DNA of 64,000 bases from Sterolibacterium sp. (GTDB lineage: Bacteria > Pseudomonadota > Gammaproteobacteria > Burkholderiales > Rhodocyclaceae). Made by a program: the position numbers and the translations under genes. How positions within the stretch are numbered: the first letter of the stretch is position 1; each line of letters begins with the position of its first letter. The stretch lies in NCBI GenBank assembly GCA_023258955.1, contig JAHFRE010000002.1, positions 1 to 64,000 of the forward strand, given 5' to 3'. This document shows positions 32,351-40,034 of the stretch, piece after piece. The notes beneath the pieces were generated by a model, which was not told the DNA's origin, ran no database searches, and saw only the letters and a list, made by a program, of their open reading frames with translations.

Positions 32351-33102
32351 GACAGACTCCAGCAGCGGCTCGACCAGGAGCAGTACTTGCATTCGTAGTA
32401 GCTCGATTCGGTGGCGATGCGTGGCAACTGCTCGCCAGCTTCGGTGGCCTGGATTACCCGCACCGCGCGATCTGACATGCGCTGCGCGAGACCGCCATCG
32501 AACGGAACGAGCTCGAACAAGAGTTCCTGCGTGTTCTTGTTGATGGCAGTGAATAGCGCCGGATTGCTGGAGATGCCGGGAATCGACGCCTCCATGTAGG
32601 CTTGATAGGTAGCGATCTGGGCGGCGTAGACCGGCTTCGTTGTCGCCATGCCCTTCTTGGCGGTGTCTTTCCAGTTCTTGTCGTTCATCGTCTTGCATTC
32701 CCAGAGCATCGGGAAGCTCAGACCAAGCTCTGGTGGCGCAGCTGATATGATTCCATCGACGTGGCCCTGAATACGGCCATCGGCGACAGAGAAGCCAAAC
32801 TGGCCACCGCCCTTGCGCTGGGTATAGAGCTCGAAGCCGGCCAGGCGTAGCCAACGGATGGCGAGGTCCTCCAGAGAATGGCCGACTTCGAAGATGCGCA
32901 GTGTCCGGCCAGAAAACTCCGAGCCAGGATCCACAGCAACATCCGCGTACTCGAACTGGAGGGCCCGCTCGCAGGAAACGCCCAGGCGGGACGCGCCAAG
33001 ATAGCGGCGCTTCTGGCGGGCAGCATTTTCCGTCTGCAGGGCCGTATCCACGAGGGCTGTCACCCGCTCGAGGAAATTGGGTTGGTGGTTGAGATCAATC
33101 AT
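32347..33102 (-). CDS. Cas4/RecB-like PD-(D/E)XK exonuclease
   Basis: A 251-residue protein from the ATG at 33102, in a TGATG junction. The nuclease core shows a conserved His (FEVGHSLEDLAIRWLRLAGF), then IQGHVDGIISAAP (the D), and MLWECKTMNDKNW (the E-x-K). A Cys early on (GVSCERAL) and three at the end (YECKYCSWSSRC) give the four ligands of a Cas4-type iron-sulfur cluster. It probably resects DNA ends for recombination, along with the Sak4-like ATPase and helicase nearby. Confidence 0.85.
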   Translation of the reverse strand: MIDLNHQPNFLERVTALVDTALQTENAARQKRRYLGASRLGVSCERALQFEYADVAVDPGSEFSGRTLRIFEVGHSLEDLAIRWLRLAGFELYTQRKGGGQFGFSVADGRIQGHVDGIISAAPPELGLSFPMLWECKTMNDKNWKDTAKKGMATTKPVYAAQIATYQAYMEASIPGISSNPALFTAINKNTQELLFELVPFDGGLAQRMSDRAVRVIQATEAGEQLPRIATESSYYECKYCSWSSRCWSLS

Positions 33103-33542
33103 CAAAAGGGCATCCTTGTGGTTGAGCCTGTTGGCTGTTGTTGGGCGGCAAGACCTTGTTCAAAGAAGGCGCGGTCCTTGGTCGCCATGCGCTCGTGTTC
33201 ATCGAGCATGTGGGCCTGGTAGGCATCGATGACGACTTCGATCAAGCGCAGGATTTCCTCCTTGCGGTAGTCAGCCAGAGGCCGGTCCATGCCGATCGAG
33301 GTGACGTAATCGCCCAAGGGAATAATTGCTGCGCCTATGGCGGCGATTTCCATATCGGATGGGTCAATCACGGGGTTCTCCTGCAGGCTGGTGATCCGAT
33401 CCATCAACCGGGCGTACGCGGTCATGCACCGCATCGAGCAGAAGACCCATCGATCGGAGTAGCGGCGTGGGTTGGTACGAGGAAGCGCTGGGTTGTAACA
33501 GCCGAATCCCCGCGCCTGGCGAGAGCAGATCGCGCATTTCAC
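33102..33542 (-). CDS. DUF6511-like zinc-binding phage protein
   Basis: A 146-residue protein from a GTG at 33542, overlapping the helicase stop as GTGA. The first 40 residues have paired cysteines (KCAICSRQARGFGCY, WVFCSMRCMTAYARL) fit to hold zinc. The remainder is helical: DPSDMEIAAIGAAIIPLGDY, VTSIGMDRPLADYRKEEILR, and IDAYQAHMLDEHER. This matches a short phage family often found beside recombination nucleases and helicases. The role is unknown. Confidence 0.75.
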   Translation of the reverse strand: MKCAICSRQARGFGCYNPALPRTNPRRYSDRWVFCSMRCMTAYARLMDRITSLQENPVIDPSDMEIAAIGAAIIPLGDYVTSIGMDRPLADYRKEEILRLIEVVIDAYQAHMLDEHERMATKDRAFFEQGLAAQQQPTGSTTRMPF

Positions 33543-35209
33543 GCAGCCTCCTGATATGTTTGATTGGCGGCGTGGACCACCCGCTTGATGGCGTTCTTGT
33601 TGAACTGGAACGTGAGGAGTGCGGACGCTTGATAGCGGGTCATTCCAAAATCTGCCCGTGCCGCCGGCGGCAGGTAACGCAACTGACCCTCTGTGGGAAC
33701 CTCGTTTAGCCAGCGACGGGATTTGTGCGCAGCGTCATCCGTTTCCTGCTCGTTCAGCCAGTCGTTGGCTTGCGCCAGGCACACCGTCCGCTCGCCCACA
33801 CCCAGAAGCCGGAGCGACGTCTTTTCCAGGCCGCCGACGGCATACCAACGACCTTCCAGGAAGAACACCCCGGACCAGGCTTTGAAGCCGGCTGCCAGCA
33901 ACGCGCAGTCATCGCCAAAAAGATCACACCACGCGAAGTTCGAGCGCTTCAGAAGATCGATCTCGGACATCACAAAATCGACGAGTAACTGCTTGTCCTC
34001 CACGTCTTCCTGTTCCATCAAATACCCACAGATGGGGCATTCACGAGACGCCAGGGGGATCTGCGCGAGGCAGTTTGGGCACTTCCTTATGGGCGCCTCG
34101 CCATTTCCCTCATAGCCGTCAAGGTCAACTTCCTGCTCGAGGCTGCCGTGGACCAGGGATGCCGTACCGAAATCAAGAACAAAGCAGTCCGATTTGACGA
34201 CGGAGGGATACTCAGCCGGTTCGACCGTGCGCAGGCCGCGGCCGATCATCTGGATAAGCGTGGATTTGTAGGAACTCGGGCGCAGCAGGATGATGCAGGA
34301 GGTCGGGGTGTAGTCGTATCCTTCGGTTAGCACCGCAACGTTGACGATGACGGTAATGATGCCGGTCTCAAACGCCGCCAGCGTCTTCTTGCGTTGGTGC
34401 TCGGGCATATCGCAATACACGACAGCGGCGGGCACACCTTCGGCGAGAAACGCTTCGCACACCGCATGGGCATGCGCTACGGTGGCGCCGAAGGCGATGG
34501 TCTTGCGACCCGCGGCGCGTTCTTTCCAGTGGCGAACCACCGCAGCATTGACGGGCGAGGTGTTCATGATCGTCGCCACGGCGCTCATGTCATAGTCCTC
34601 GGCCAACTTCTTCACACCTTCGAGCGCTTCCCGCGTACCAACATCAATCACGAACGTGCGTGGAGCCACCAGATGGCCTGAGCGAATAAGCTCGCCCAGC
34701 CGGATCTGGTCGGCGACGTTGGAGAAGACCTCCCGTAGGCCTTTGCCGTCACCACGGTTGGGTGTAGCGGTGACCCCATAGATGAGCGCACTGGGGTTCC
34801 TGGCCAAGGTCGTGTCGATCACCTGCCGATAGGTCGTTGCCGCGCAGTGATGCGCTTCGTCGATCACCAGGAGATCAAGCGTCGGGATCTGGGCCAAGTT
34901 GCGGGCTAGGGTCTGGACCATCGCGAAGGTGGCCTGACCCGCCCAGGATTTTTGACGTGAATCGAACACCGACGTACTGATGCCGGGATTCACCCGAGCG
35001 AACTTGGTACGGTTCTGCTCGGTGAGTTCGTCGCGATGGGCCAGGACACAGGCCTTGGCATCCGGATTGAAGAGAAACTCGCCGGCAGCACCGGACAGGC
35101 AAATCGTCTTACCACTACCTGTTGGAGCCACCCCTAAGGTGTTGCCATGAGCCTTAAGCGCCCCGACACAGCGTGTGACGAACTCGCGTTGGCGTGGTCG
35201 AAGAATCAT
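33539..35209 (-). CDS. SF2 DEAD/DEAH-box helicase
   Basis: A 556-residue helicase. Motif I is GVAPTGSGKTICLSGAAGEF (residue about 27), motif II LLVIDEAHHCAATTYRQVID, motif III IYGVTATPNRGDG, and motif VI LIQMIGRGLRTVEPAEYPSV. After the motor core there is a zinc ribbon (RKCPNCLAQIPLASRECPIC) and a C-terminal domain of unknown role. This is the type III restriction/UvsW-like helicase found in phage replication modules. It probably aids fork restart or recombination. Confidence 0.9.
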   Translation of the reverse strand: MILRPRQREFVTRCVGALKAHGNTLGVAPTGSGKTICLSGAAGEFLFNPDAKACVLAHRDELTEQNRTKFARVNPGISTSVFDSRQKSWAGQATFAMVQTLARNLAQIPTLDLLVIDEAHHCAATTYRQVIDTTLARNPSALIYGVTATPNRGDGKGLREVFSNVADQIRLGELIRSGHLVAPRTFVIDVGTREALEGVKKLAEDYDMSAVATIMNTSPVNAAVVRHWKERAAGRKTIAFGATVAHAHAVCEAFLAEGVPAAVVYCDMPEHQRKKTLAAFETGIITVIVNVAVLTEGYDYTPTSCIILLRPSSYKSTLIQMIGRGLRTVEPAEYPSVVKSDCFVLDFGTASLVHGSLEQEVDLDGYEGNGEAPIRKCPNCLAQIPLASRECPICGYLMEQEDVEDKQLLVDFVMSEIDLLKRSNFAWCDLFGDDCALLAAGFKAWSGVFFLEGRWYAVGGLEKTSLRLLGVGERTVCLAQANDWLNEQETDDAAHKSRRWLNEVPTEGQLRYLPPAARADFGMTRYQASALLTFQFNKNAIKRVVHAANQTYQEAA

Positions 35210-35221
35210 CGCCTCGAACTC

Positions 35222-35863
35222 CTACTGTGCCCAAGCCGGGCGAGTGGGTACGCCGGGTGCTGCGGGCTGGGCCACGGGAGCCGCCGGTTCAGCGGGAGCG
35301 GCACCGGAAAACCCGCTCGGCGCAGTCGCCGCGCGTGGCGCCGCACCCATAAGCGCCAGATAATTCTTTTTGTCCGGCTGGATGGCTGACTTGACGACAT
35401 TCTTCTCTTCGCCGTTCTGGTCCTTCTCGACATCGATGCGAGCGACGAACTCGATGCCGTCAAGATCGTTGAAGCCACGGATACGGCGAGCGGTTTGTGC
35501 CTGCGGCGACTGATCTCCAGGCTGAATGCCACGGGCCGAGTTGAGAATGGCGCGCAGGAAGCTGCGGCCCATGTTGGTCCAGTCCGGGCCCTTCGGGCTA
35601 TACAGACCGATCAGACCGAAGACCACGCGCTTGGCGAACGGTCCCTCAAGGATCGTGAACTTGCCATTGAGATACACGGCATCGGTCTTGTCCGAGCGGG
35701 TGGCATAGCCACCGGTCCACCCCTGGCTCGGGTCGTCGTAGCCACCCGGGCGGATGGTCATGACGACCTTGGCCAGCGTCTTGGGCGGGATCAGGCCGAA
35801 GTCGCGCTGATCCTCAGCATCGTTGAAGTCGTTCCAGGCGGCGTTATTGGCATTGCTGTTCAT
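35222..35863 (-). CDS. Probable ssDNA-binding phage protein
   Basis: A 213-residue protein from the ATG at 35863, which has AGGAG seven bases upstream. The core (DFGLIPPKTLAKVVMTIRPG, QGWTGGYATRSDKTDAVYLN, FTILEGPFAKRVVFGLIGLY) is beta-rich, followed by MGRSFLRAILNSARGI and GFNDLDGIEFVARIDVEKD. The end is an Ala/Pro-rich linker. This resembles conserved phage proteins that lie next to Sak4-type ATPases. An SSB-like role fits the beta core plus disordered tail but is inferred. Confidence 0.65.
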   Translation of the reverse strand: MNSNANNAAWNDFNDAEDQRDFGLIPPKTLAKVVMTIRPGGYDDPSQGWTGGYATRSDKTDAVYLNGKFTILEGPFAKRVVFGLIGLYSPKGPDWTNMGRSFLRAILNSARGIQPGDQSPQAQTARRIRGFNDLDGIEFVARIDVEKDQNGEEKNVVKSAIQPDKKNYLALMGAAPRAATAPSGFSGAAPAEPAAPVAQPAAPGVPTRPAWAQ

Positions 35864-35883
35864 CAAATTTCTCCTGTGAGTTG

Positions 35884-36684
35884 TTACACGCGGGGCGCAG
35901 TGATTTTGGAAATGAGGCGGCCGAGATGCGGCTCTTCGACGACGTCGAGCCGACCGGAGCGGTCCTTGGCGGGATAGCCCCAGGGATTCATGTGCTGGCA
36001 GACGAAGGCGCGATACGGTATGCCGTCCTCGGCCTTAAGGACGACCATCGAGATGACCTGATCGAGAATGCCGGGCAGTTCGAGCGAAGCCTTGGAGCCG
36101 TCGATCTGCGGCGAGAAAACCTTGCGGTTGAAGTCGTCCAGCTTCTCGTCCAAGATGCCGACCAGCCACACATCCTTGCTGCGGATGTGCTGCCACTGGG
36201 TGAGCCAGGCGATCAGCTCGCTGCCATGCAGGCCGTACGCGCCGCGGTTGTCAGGCTTGCCCGTCTTGTCGCTGTAGGCTTGCGGCTGGCCCTTGGACCA
36301 CTGCAGGCACAGGCGGCCGGCTACGGTGATCGAGTCAACGAAGATCAAGGCGTACTTGTCGAGAATCGCCGGATCGCCGTACTGGGTGCAGACGCGCTCG
36401 TAGTGCGCTTGGCTGTAGGCCTGGTCGTCGCGCAGCGCCGGATTCGGGCCGCCGATGAAGCAGGCGAGATCCCGGCACTCCGGCCAGGTCCGAGGACGAA
36501 CGGTGTCGCAGGGCCAGTCGCGCACAGCGAGGTCACCATCCTCCATATCGACGAACAGGGCACTGATGGCCTCGGTCATCCTAAGCAAGGTGGTCTTGCC
36601 AACACCTGCTGGGCCCAGGATGACGCCGGAGGAACGACGGTTTTCTGCCAGGCGCTGCTCGGCAGTAATAATGGGGAAGGCCAT
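35884..36684 (-). CDS. Sak4-like RecA-fold ATPase
   Basis: A 266-residue protein from the ATG at 36684, with GGAGG seven bases upstream. It has Walker A GPAGVGKTTLLRM (residue about 25), then AISALFVDMEDGDLAVRDWP, and Walker B YALIFVDSITVAGRLCLQW. This is the P-loop layout of phage nucleotide-binding proteins of the Sak4/AAA_24 type. Those work as minimal RecA-like annealing proteins. The neighbours (SSB-like protein, helicase, Cas4-like nuclease) form a recombination module with it. Confidence 0.8.
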   Translation of the reverse strand: MAFPIITAEQRLAENRRSSGVILGPAGVGKTTLLRMTEAISALFVDMEDGDLAVRDWPCDTVRPRTWPECRDLACFIGGPNPALRDDQAYSQAHYERVCTQYGDPAILDKYALIFVDSITVAGRLCLQWSKGQPQAYSDKTGKPDNRGAYGLHGSELIAWLTQWQHIRSKDVWLVGILDEKLDDFNRKVFSPQIDGSKASLELPGILDQVISMVVLKAEDGIPYRAFVCQHMNPWGYPAKDRSGRLDVVEEPHLGRLISKITAPRV

Positions 36685-37214
36685 CACGCCACCTCCGTTT
36701 CAGAGACTGCAGTGCGGCTGAGGAAGGCCATCACGCAACTGGCTGCAGTTGCACCGGCGGCCCGCGCTAGGTCGCGCAGTTCCTTGATTGCTCTGTGGCG
36801 CCGGGTGTCTGCCGCAATCTGGGTGGCCAGCAATGCCAGGTGCACCTCGACCTCGGCGAGCGTGGCCTGGGACAGGGGCTTGTAGATCACGCCCTCCTCG
36901 TCGCCAGCGTCAGCGCCTTCCTGCGGAATGCTGATGGCTGTGGGTAGGCTGGTGGCGAAGTGCTCGCGCAGCCCAGGCAACTTCAACTGGGTCACGACGT
37001 CCTGGTCCTGCGTGGCTTTCTTGAGTTCCCGGCGAGCGACATCGGTCAGCGCGTCCTCTGCCAGACGGCTGCCGACGGTTTGAACGTCGTCGGGATAGGT
37101 CGCGCAGACCAGGCGTGCGATGTCGCGCGGCCTGGCGTGGCCGGTTACTGCGAAGGCGTGCGAGATTTCGTCGCGCACGGCCTCCCGCAAGTTTGTCATA
37201 GAGGGACTACGCAT
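36684..37214 (-). CDS. Phage early protein, unknown function
   Basis: A 176-residue protein from the ATG at 37214, eight bases inside the ParB-like gene, with GGAG eight bases upstream. An ATG at 37199 is an alternative. It includes VRDEISHAFAVTGHARPRDI, ARLVCATYPDDVQTVGSRLA and a helical end (SQATLAEVEVHLALLATQIA, ADTRRHRAIKELRDLARAAG). Mostly helical; the first part may be a helix-turn-helix. No named family. Confidence 0.65.
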   Translation of the reverse strand: MRSPSMTNLREAVRDEISHAFAVTGHARPRDIARLVCATYPDDVQTVGSRLAEDALTDVARRELKKATQDQDVVTQLKLPGLREHFATSLPTAISIPQEGADAGDEEGVIYKPLSQATLAEVEVHLALLATQIAADTRRHRAIKELRDLARAAGATAASCVMAFLSRTAVSETEVA

Positions 37215-38226
37215 GGCTTTGGCTCCAGTTCTGGTAAAAGGCGTTGAGGAAGGGCACGGCGCGGCCCAGCCACAGACGGACGTTGGCGTGCTGGTAATCG
37301 GGAATGGCGGCAAGCGCTTCGTCGATGTCGAAATCCAGCGTGCCCAAGGACTCCAGCCCTTCGCGCAGGCGCAGCCAGTGTTCGCACTTGATGGCGTCCT
37401 CAGGATCTCCGGGGGCCATGTGAAACTGACCGTCTGTCGCGCGCACCATCAGGCCCGGCTCGCCGGCGATGGCAATGCGGCGCGCTTCGGCTGGCGTGGG
37501 CAGGGGTGGCGCGTCGGCCTTGATGACTTCGACCACCGCGCACTGCTCACTGCCGGTAAGACCTTGTTCCTGGGCAACCTTGTCAAAAATGCGCACCGCC
37601 GAGGGGCCGCACACACCGGCTTCGCGGATCCGTCCCTTGACCTCACGGGCGATGACGCGAATCTCATCAGGGGAGCGAGATAGCACTTCGCTCTGGATCT
37701 CAGCCGGCAATTGGGCGATACGGGCGGCAGTTGAGACCGCCAATTCTCCAGAGTCGACGGCCTCAACTAACTCCGGCACCCCTGTCGCTTGTACCTGCCT
37801 TGCCTGGCGCACGAGGCGCTCGGAGACATTGAGCGTTTCGGCCGCTTGTTCCTGCGTGAAGGATGACGCTGTCTGGAAAACCGGCAAATTTGCCGGTTTA
37901 TCCGTTGGCCTACCCTGCGGCAGGGTTGCCAGCCTGGTTGCCACCATCGCGCGCTGACTTTCGGTCAGATGCCGGCGATGAAGGTTGAGCGAGATGACCA
38001 GAGTGGTCGGGTCGCCTTCGCCGGCACCAACTTCGCGCACCAACGGCTCGATGCCCAGCTGCTCGCAGGCGCGAAGGCGGTGGCGGCCGTCGATCACTTG
38101 CCCATCCCTTACCAGAATGGGCTCTACCTGACCGTTGAGCTCGATATCGCTCACCAGGGCGGCGAAGGAGGCCTCGTCCATGATCGGAAAGATCTCGGTG
38201 GCCGGGTGGAGCGTGTAGGCCGCCAT
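37207..38226 (-). CDS. ParB-like partition/regulatory protein
   Basis: A 339-residue protein from the ATG at 38226, in a TGATG junction with GGGGAGG seven bases upstream. Residues about 10-110 are the ParB/Srx nuclease-like domain (FAALVSDIELNGQVEPILVR, GQVIDGRHRLRACEQLGIEP). A helix-turn-helix follows (SFTQEQAAETLNVSERLVRQ, ARQVQATGVPELVEAVDSGE, AARIAQLP). The C-terminal third is unassigned. Such proteins occur in phage early operons as DNA-binding factors. No ParA is present, so partition is unlikely. Confidence 0.85.
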   Translation of the reverse strand: MAAYTLHPATEIFPIMDEASFAALVSDIELNGQVEPILVRDGQVIDGRHRLRACEQLGIEPLVREVGAGEGDPTTLVISLNLHRRHLTESQRAMVATRLATLPQGRPTDKPANLPVFQTASSFTQEQAAETLNVSERLVRQARQVQATGVPELVEAVDSGELAVSTAARIAQLPAEIQSEVLSRSPDEIRVIAREVKGRIREAGVCGPSAVRIFDKVAQEQGLTGSEQCAVVEVIKADAPPLPTPAEARRIAIAGEPGLMVRATDGQFHMAPGDPEDAIKCEHWLRLREGLESLGTLDFDIDEALAAIPDYQHANVRLWLGRAVPFLNAFYQNWSQSHA

Positions 38227-38702
38227 CACTTCGCCTCCCCAGCGCTGAGCAACGTGTACTTCGCCTTACCGGTTGTGACGGTACGGGCGGGGGCGAACTG
38301 GGCTTTCAGAGATTCCTGCCAGGCCTGGTACTTGGTCTCGCTAACGCGATAGGCCGTTTCGACGAACTCGGCGGGGTTGTCGCCGGCGGCAGAGATACGG
38401 GCAATGAGTTCGGCCAGCTGCTTCTGGTCCCACTCGACCTTCTTGGGCAGATCGGCGCTCACGCGAACATCGCCGTCATCGAAATGCACGATGCCGGTAT
38501 CCTTGCCTTGGGCCAGGCGCAGCGCCTTAGCCTGCTGGGCGTAGCGCAGGTCGATAGCCTTCTCGATGTGCGCCAGCTGATTTTTGGCGCTCGCGAGCTC
38601 TGTCATGGCCGCGTCCAGCGCCTTCTGCAGAACGTCGGCGGGCGCCTTGGACAACTCGGCGGGTGGCATGGCAGCGATTTGGGTCAGGAGTTGGGCGCTC
38701 AT
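38226..38702 (-). CDS. Conserved early phage protein
   Basis: A 158-residue protein from the ATG at 38702 (MSAQLLTQIAAMPPAELSKA), overlapping the HTH gene. It starts with a coiled-coil stretch (LDAAMTELASAKNQLAHIEK, AIDLRYAQQAKALRLAQG), then DTGIVHFDDGDVRVSADLPK and KVEWDQKQLAELIARISAAG. The last part (VETAYRVSETKYQAWQESLK) is helical. It reads like phage early proteins of unknown role encoded beside the excisionase-type HTH protein. No catalytic motif seen. Confidence 0.65.
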   Translation of the reverse strand: MSAQLLTQIAAMPPAELSKAPADVLQKALDAAMTELASAKNQLAHIEKAIDLRYAQQAKALRLAQGKDTGIVHFDDGDVRVSADLPKKVEWDQKQLAELIARISAAGDNPAEFVETAYRVSETKYQAWQESLKAQFAPARTVTTGKAKYTLLSAGEAK

Positions 38703-38920
38703 GCCGGCACCTCCGACAGATCGCGCACCGAGGTGCTTATACGCAAGCACTTCCCCTCGTAGGCTTCAACATCCGTCAGGCGGTAGCGAATGTACCCACC
38801 AATCCGCATCCACCGGCAGCCATGGCCTTCACTGCGCCACCGAGCCAGGGTCTCCCCGCTACAGTTCCACCTTTCCGCAAGTTCTTCTGCGGTCAGATGC
38901 TTCACGTTGCTCACGATCAT
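38699..38920 (-). CDS. Excisionase/AlpA-like HTH protein
   Basis: A 73-residue protein. KHLTAEELAERWNCSGETLA, then RWRSEGHGCRWMRIGGYIRY, then RLTDVEAYE is the MerR-like helix-turn-helix and wing of the HTH_17/excisionase family. The first ATG touches an AGGAG sequence with no spacing, so the GTG at 38914, six bases from it, may be the true start. As the first gene of the early operon it may be a regulator or excisionase. Confidence 0.8.
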   Translation of the reverse strand: MIVSNVKHLTAEELAERWNCSGETLARWRSEGHGCRWMRIGGYIRYRLTDVEAYEGKCLRISTSVRDLSEVPA

Positions 38921-38993
38921 CTCCTATCAAACAGCCACAATTGGCGTAGGCGGAGCTTCCTGCGCCAAAGTGGTGACGAACATGCGATGGATT

Positions 38994-39016
38994 TGGTGAA
39001 AAATCTGGTGAAAAAT
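38994..39016. repeat. Direct repeat TGGTGAAAAAT upstream of early operon
   Basis: TGGTGAAAAAT occurs at 38994 and 39006, 12 nt apart, with a partial TGGTGACGAA at 38971. It lies 75-100 nt upstream of the first early gene, where the early promoter and operator should be. I could not place a convincing -35/-10 pair. Confidence 0.5.
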
Positions 39017-39023
39017 TGAGACG

Positions 39024-39048
39024 AAAAAAAACCGCCCTAAGGCGGTTT
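39024..39048 (-). terminator. Intrinsic terminator of the 39-41 kb cassette
   Basis: AAACCGCC-CTAA-GGCGGTTT forms a stem at 39029-39048. On the minus strand it runs directly into a tract of T residues (39024-39031). It ends the two-gene cassette and insulates it from the early operon. Confidence 0.9.
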
Positions 39049-39065
39049 GAATTCATAGACGGCAC

Positions 39066-40034
39066 TTATCGTCGTAACAATCGATGGCGCCCGTGACTTA
39101 CCTGCTCGAACCAATCATCCAGTTGGAAGGCACCACCAGGTTTCTGCCCCATTGCATTAGCAAGGGAATCTGATCTCGACTTAACATCGACCTTGACATC
39201 GACCCAGGCAAAACCAGCGGCATCATGGTTTTTGCGCTGCCAGAACAAGGCAATGATGGCCTTTTGCTTGCCTTTGAAGCGTTTTGACCTGGATCCAATT
39301 GTCAGTGTGCCCGACTCGTCGAAATTAAAGGTCGAATCGATCGCGCTTCCTGGTTTCTGCGTTACAAGACGATCTAGCAAGACGCGGTTAATGACCAGTT
39401 TCTCCTCTCCAGTGACCCAGATGTTGTCGAGGGAAACCGTCATATGCCCCGACGGCATGGCGATTCGTGCATCTGGTGACTTCCCAGTAAAAAGAATCAC
39501 ACCATTTATCAGATCTGGTCTCTCATCTAGGTGAGCAATGACGGCATCAAGGTTCTTGCGAAGGTTGCGAACCACAAGAACGGGCATGCGCATCGATCCA
39601 ATCCTGGCCTCGCCAAGAAACCAAAATAGATTCCCAAGTAGCGGGCTCTTGATGCCTGACCTAAAATGCGAGGGAATCTCGAGTTGATCGGCAATCAATA
39701 TCCAGAGTGCCTCTGGGATCAATCGATAAATCGCGATTTCGTCGAGTGTGACGGCAATCTCACGGCCGGATCGCGGACAAACATAATGTGCACACTTGGA
39801 CTCCGTGTCGTACTCGACGTCGACCTCAACTGGCTCCTGATTTGCTACGATATCAACAACAGTCGAGGACTCGTACCGTTCGAACATCAGCAAACCAGCC
39901 CCTTCCAGCTTCTTACCGATGCCTCGATTTCCCTGCAGGTCACTGCCCAGTACGAAGCGATCACGCATAGCCAACAATTGCAGGAATTTGGCGCCTGCTT
40001 TCGCTGAAATGCTTACCCCGTCATCAGAATTCAT
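39066..40034 (-). CDS. Unknown protein, second gene of two-gene cassette
   Basis: A 322-residue protein from the ATG at 40034 (MNSDDGVSISAKAGAKFLQL), overlapping the previous stop by 11 nt. It has a possible strand-rich middle: VVDIVANQEPVEVDVEYDTE, CAHYVCPRSGREIAVTLDEI, IYRLIPEALWILIADQLEIP. It then reads IGSMRMPVLVVRNLRKNLDA and VILFTGKSPDARIAMPSGHM. No Walker, nuclease or transmembrane motif was found. Gene overlap and a shared terminator tie it to the 422-residue partner. I do not recognise the family. Confidence 0.75.
   Translation of the reverse strand: MNSDDGVSISAKAGAKFLQLLAMRDRFVLGSDLQGNRGIGKKLEGAGLLMFERYESSTVVDIVANQEPVEVDVEYDTESKCAHYVCPRSGREIAVTLDEIAIYRLIPEALWILIADQLEIPSHFRSGIKSPLLGNLFWFLGEARIGSMRMPVLVVRNLRKNLDAVIAHLDERPDLINGVILFTGKSPDARIAMPSGHMTVSLDNIWVTGEEKLVINRVLLDRLVTQKPGSAIDSTFNFDESGTLTIGSRSKRFKGKQKAIIALFWQRKNHDAAGFAWVDVKVDVKSRSDSLANAMGQKPGGAFQLDDWFEQVSHGRHRLLRR

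Noticed and set aside
35881-36885. 334-codon plus-strand frame opposite the Sak4-like gene
   Set aside because: It is a shadow of the minus-strand gene, whose Walker motifs and coupled starts are well supported.
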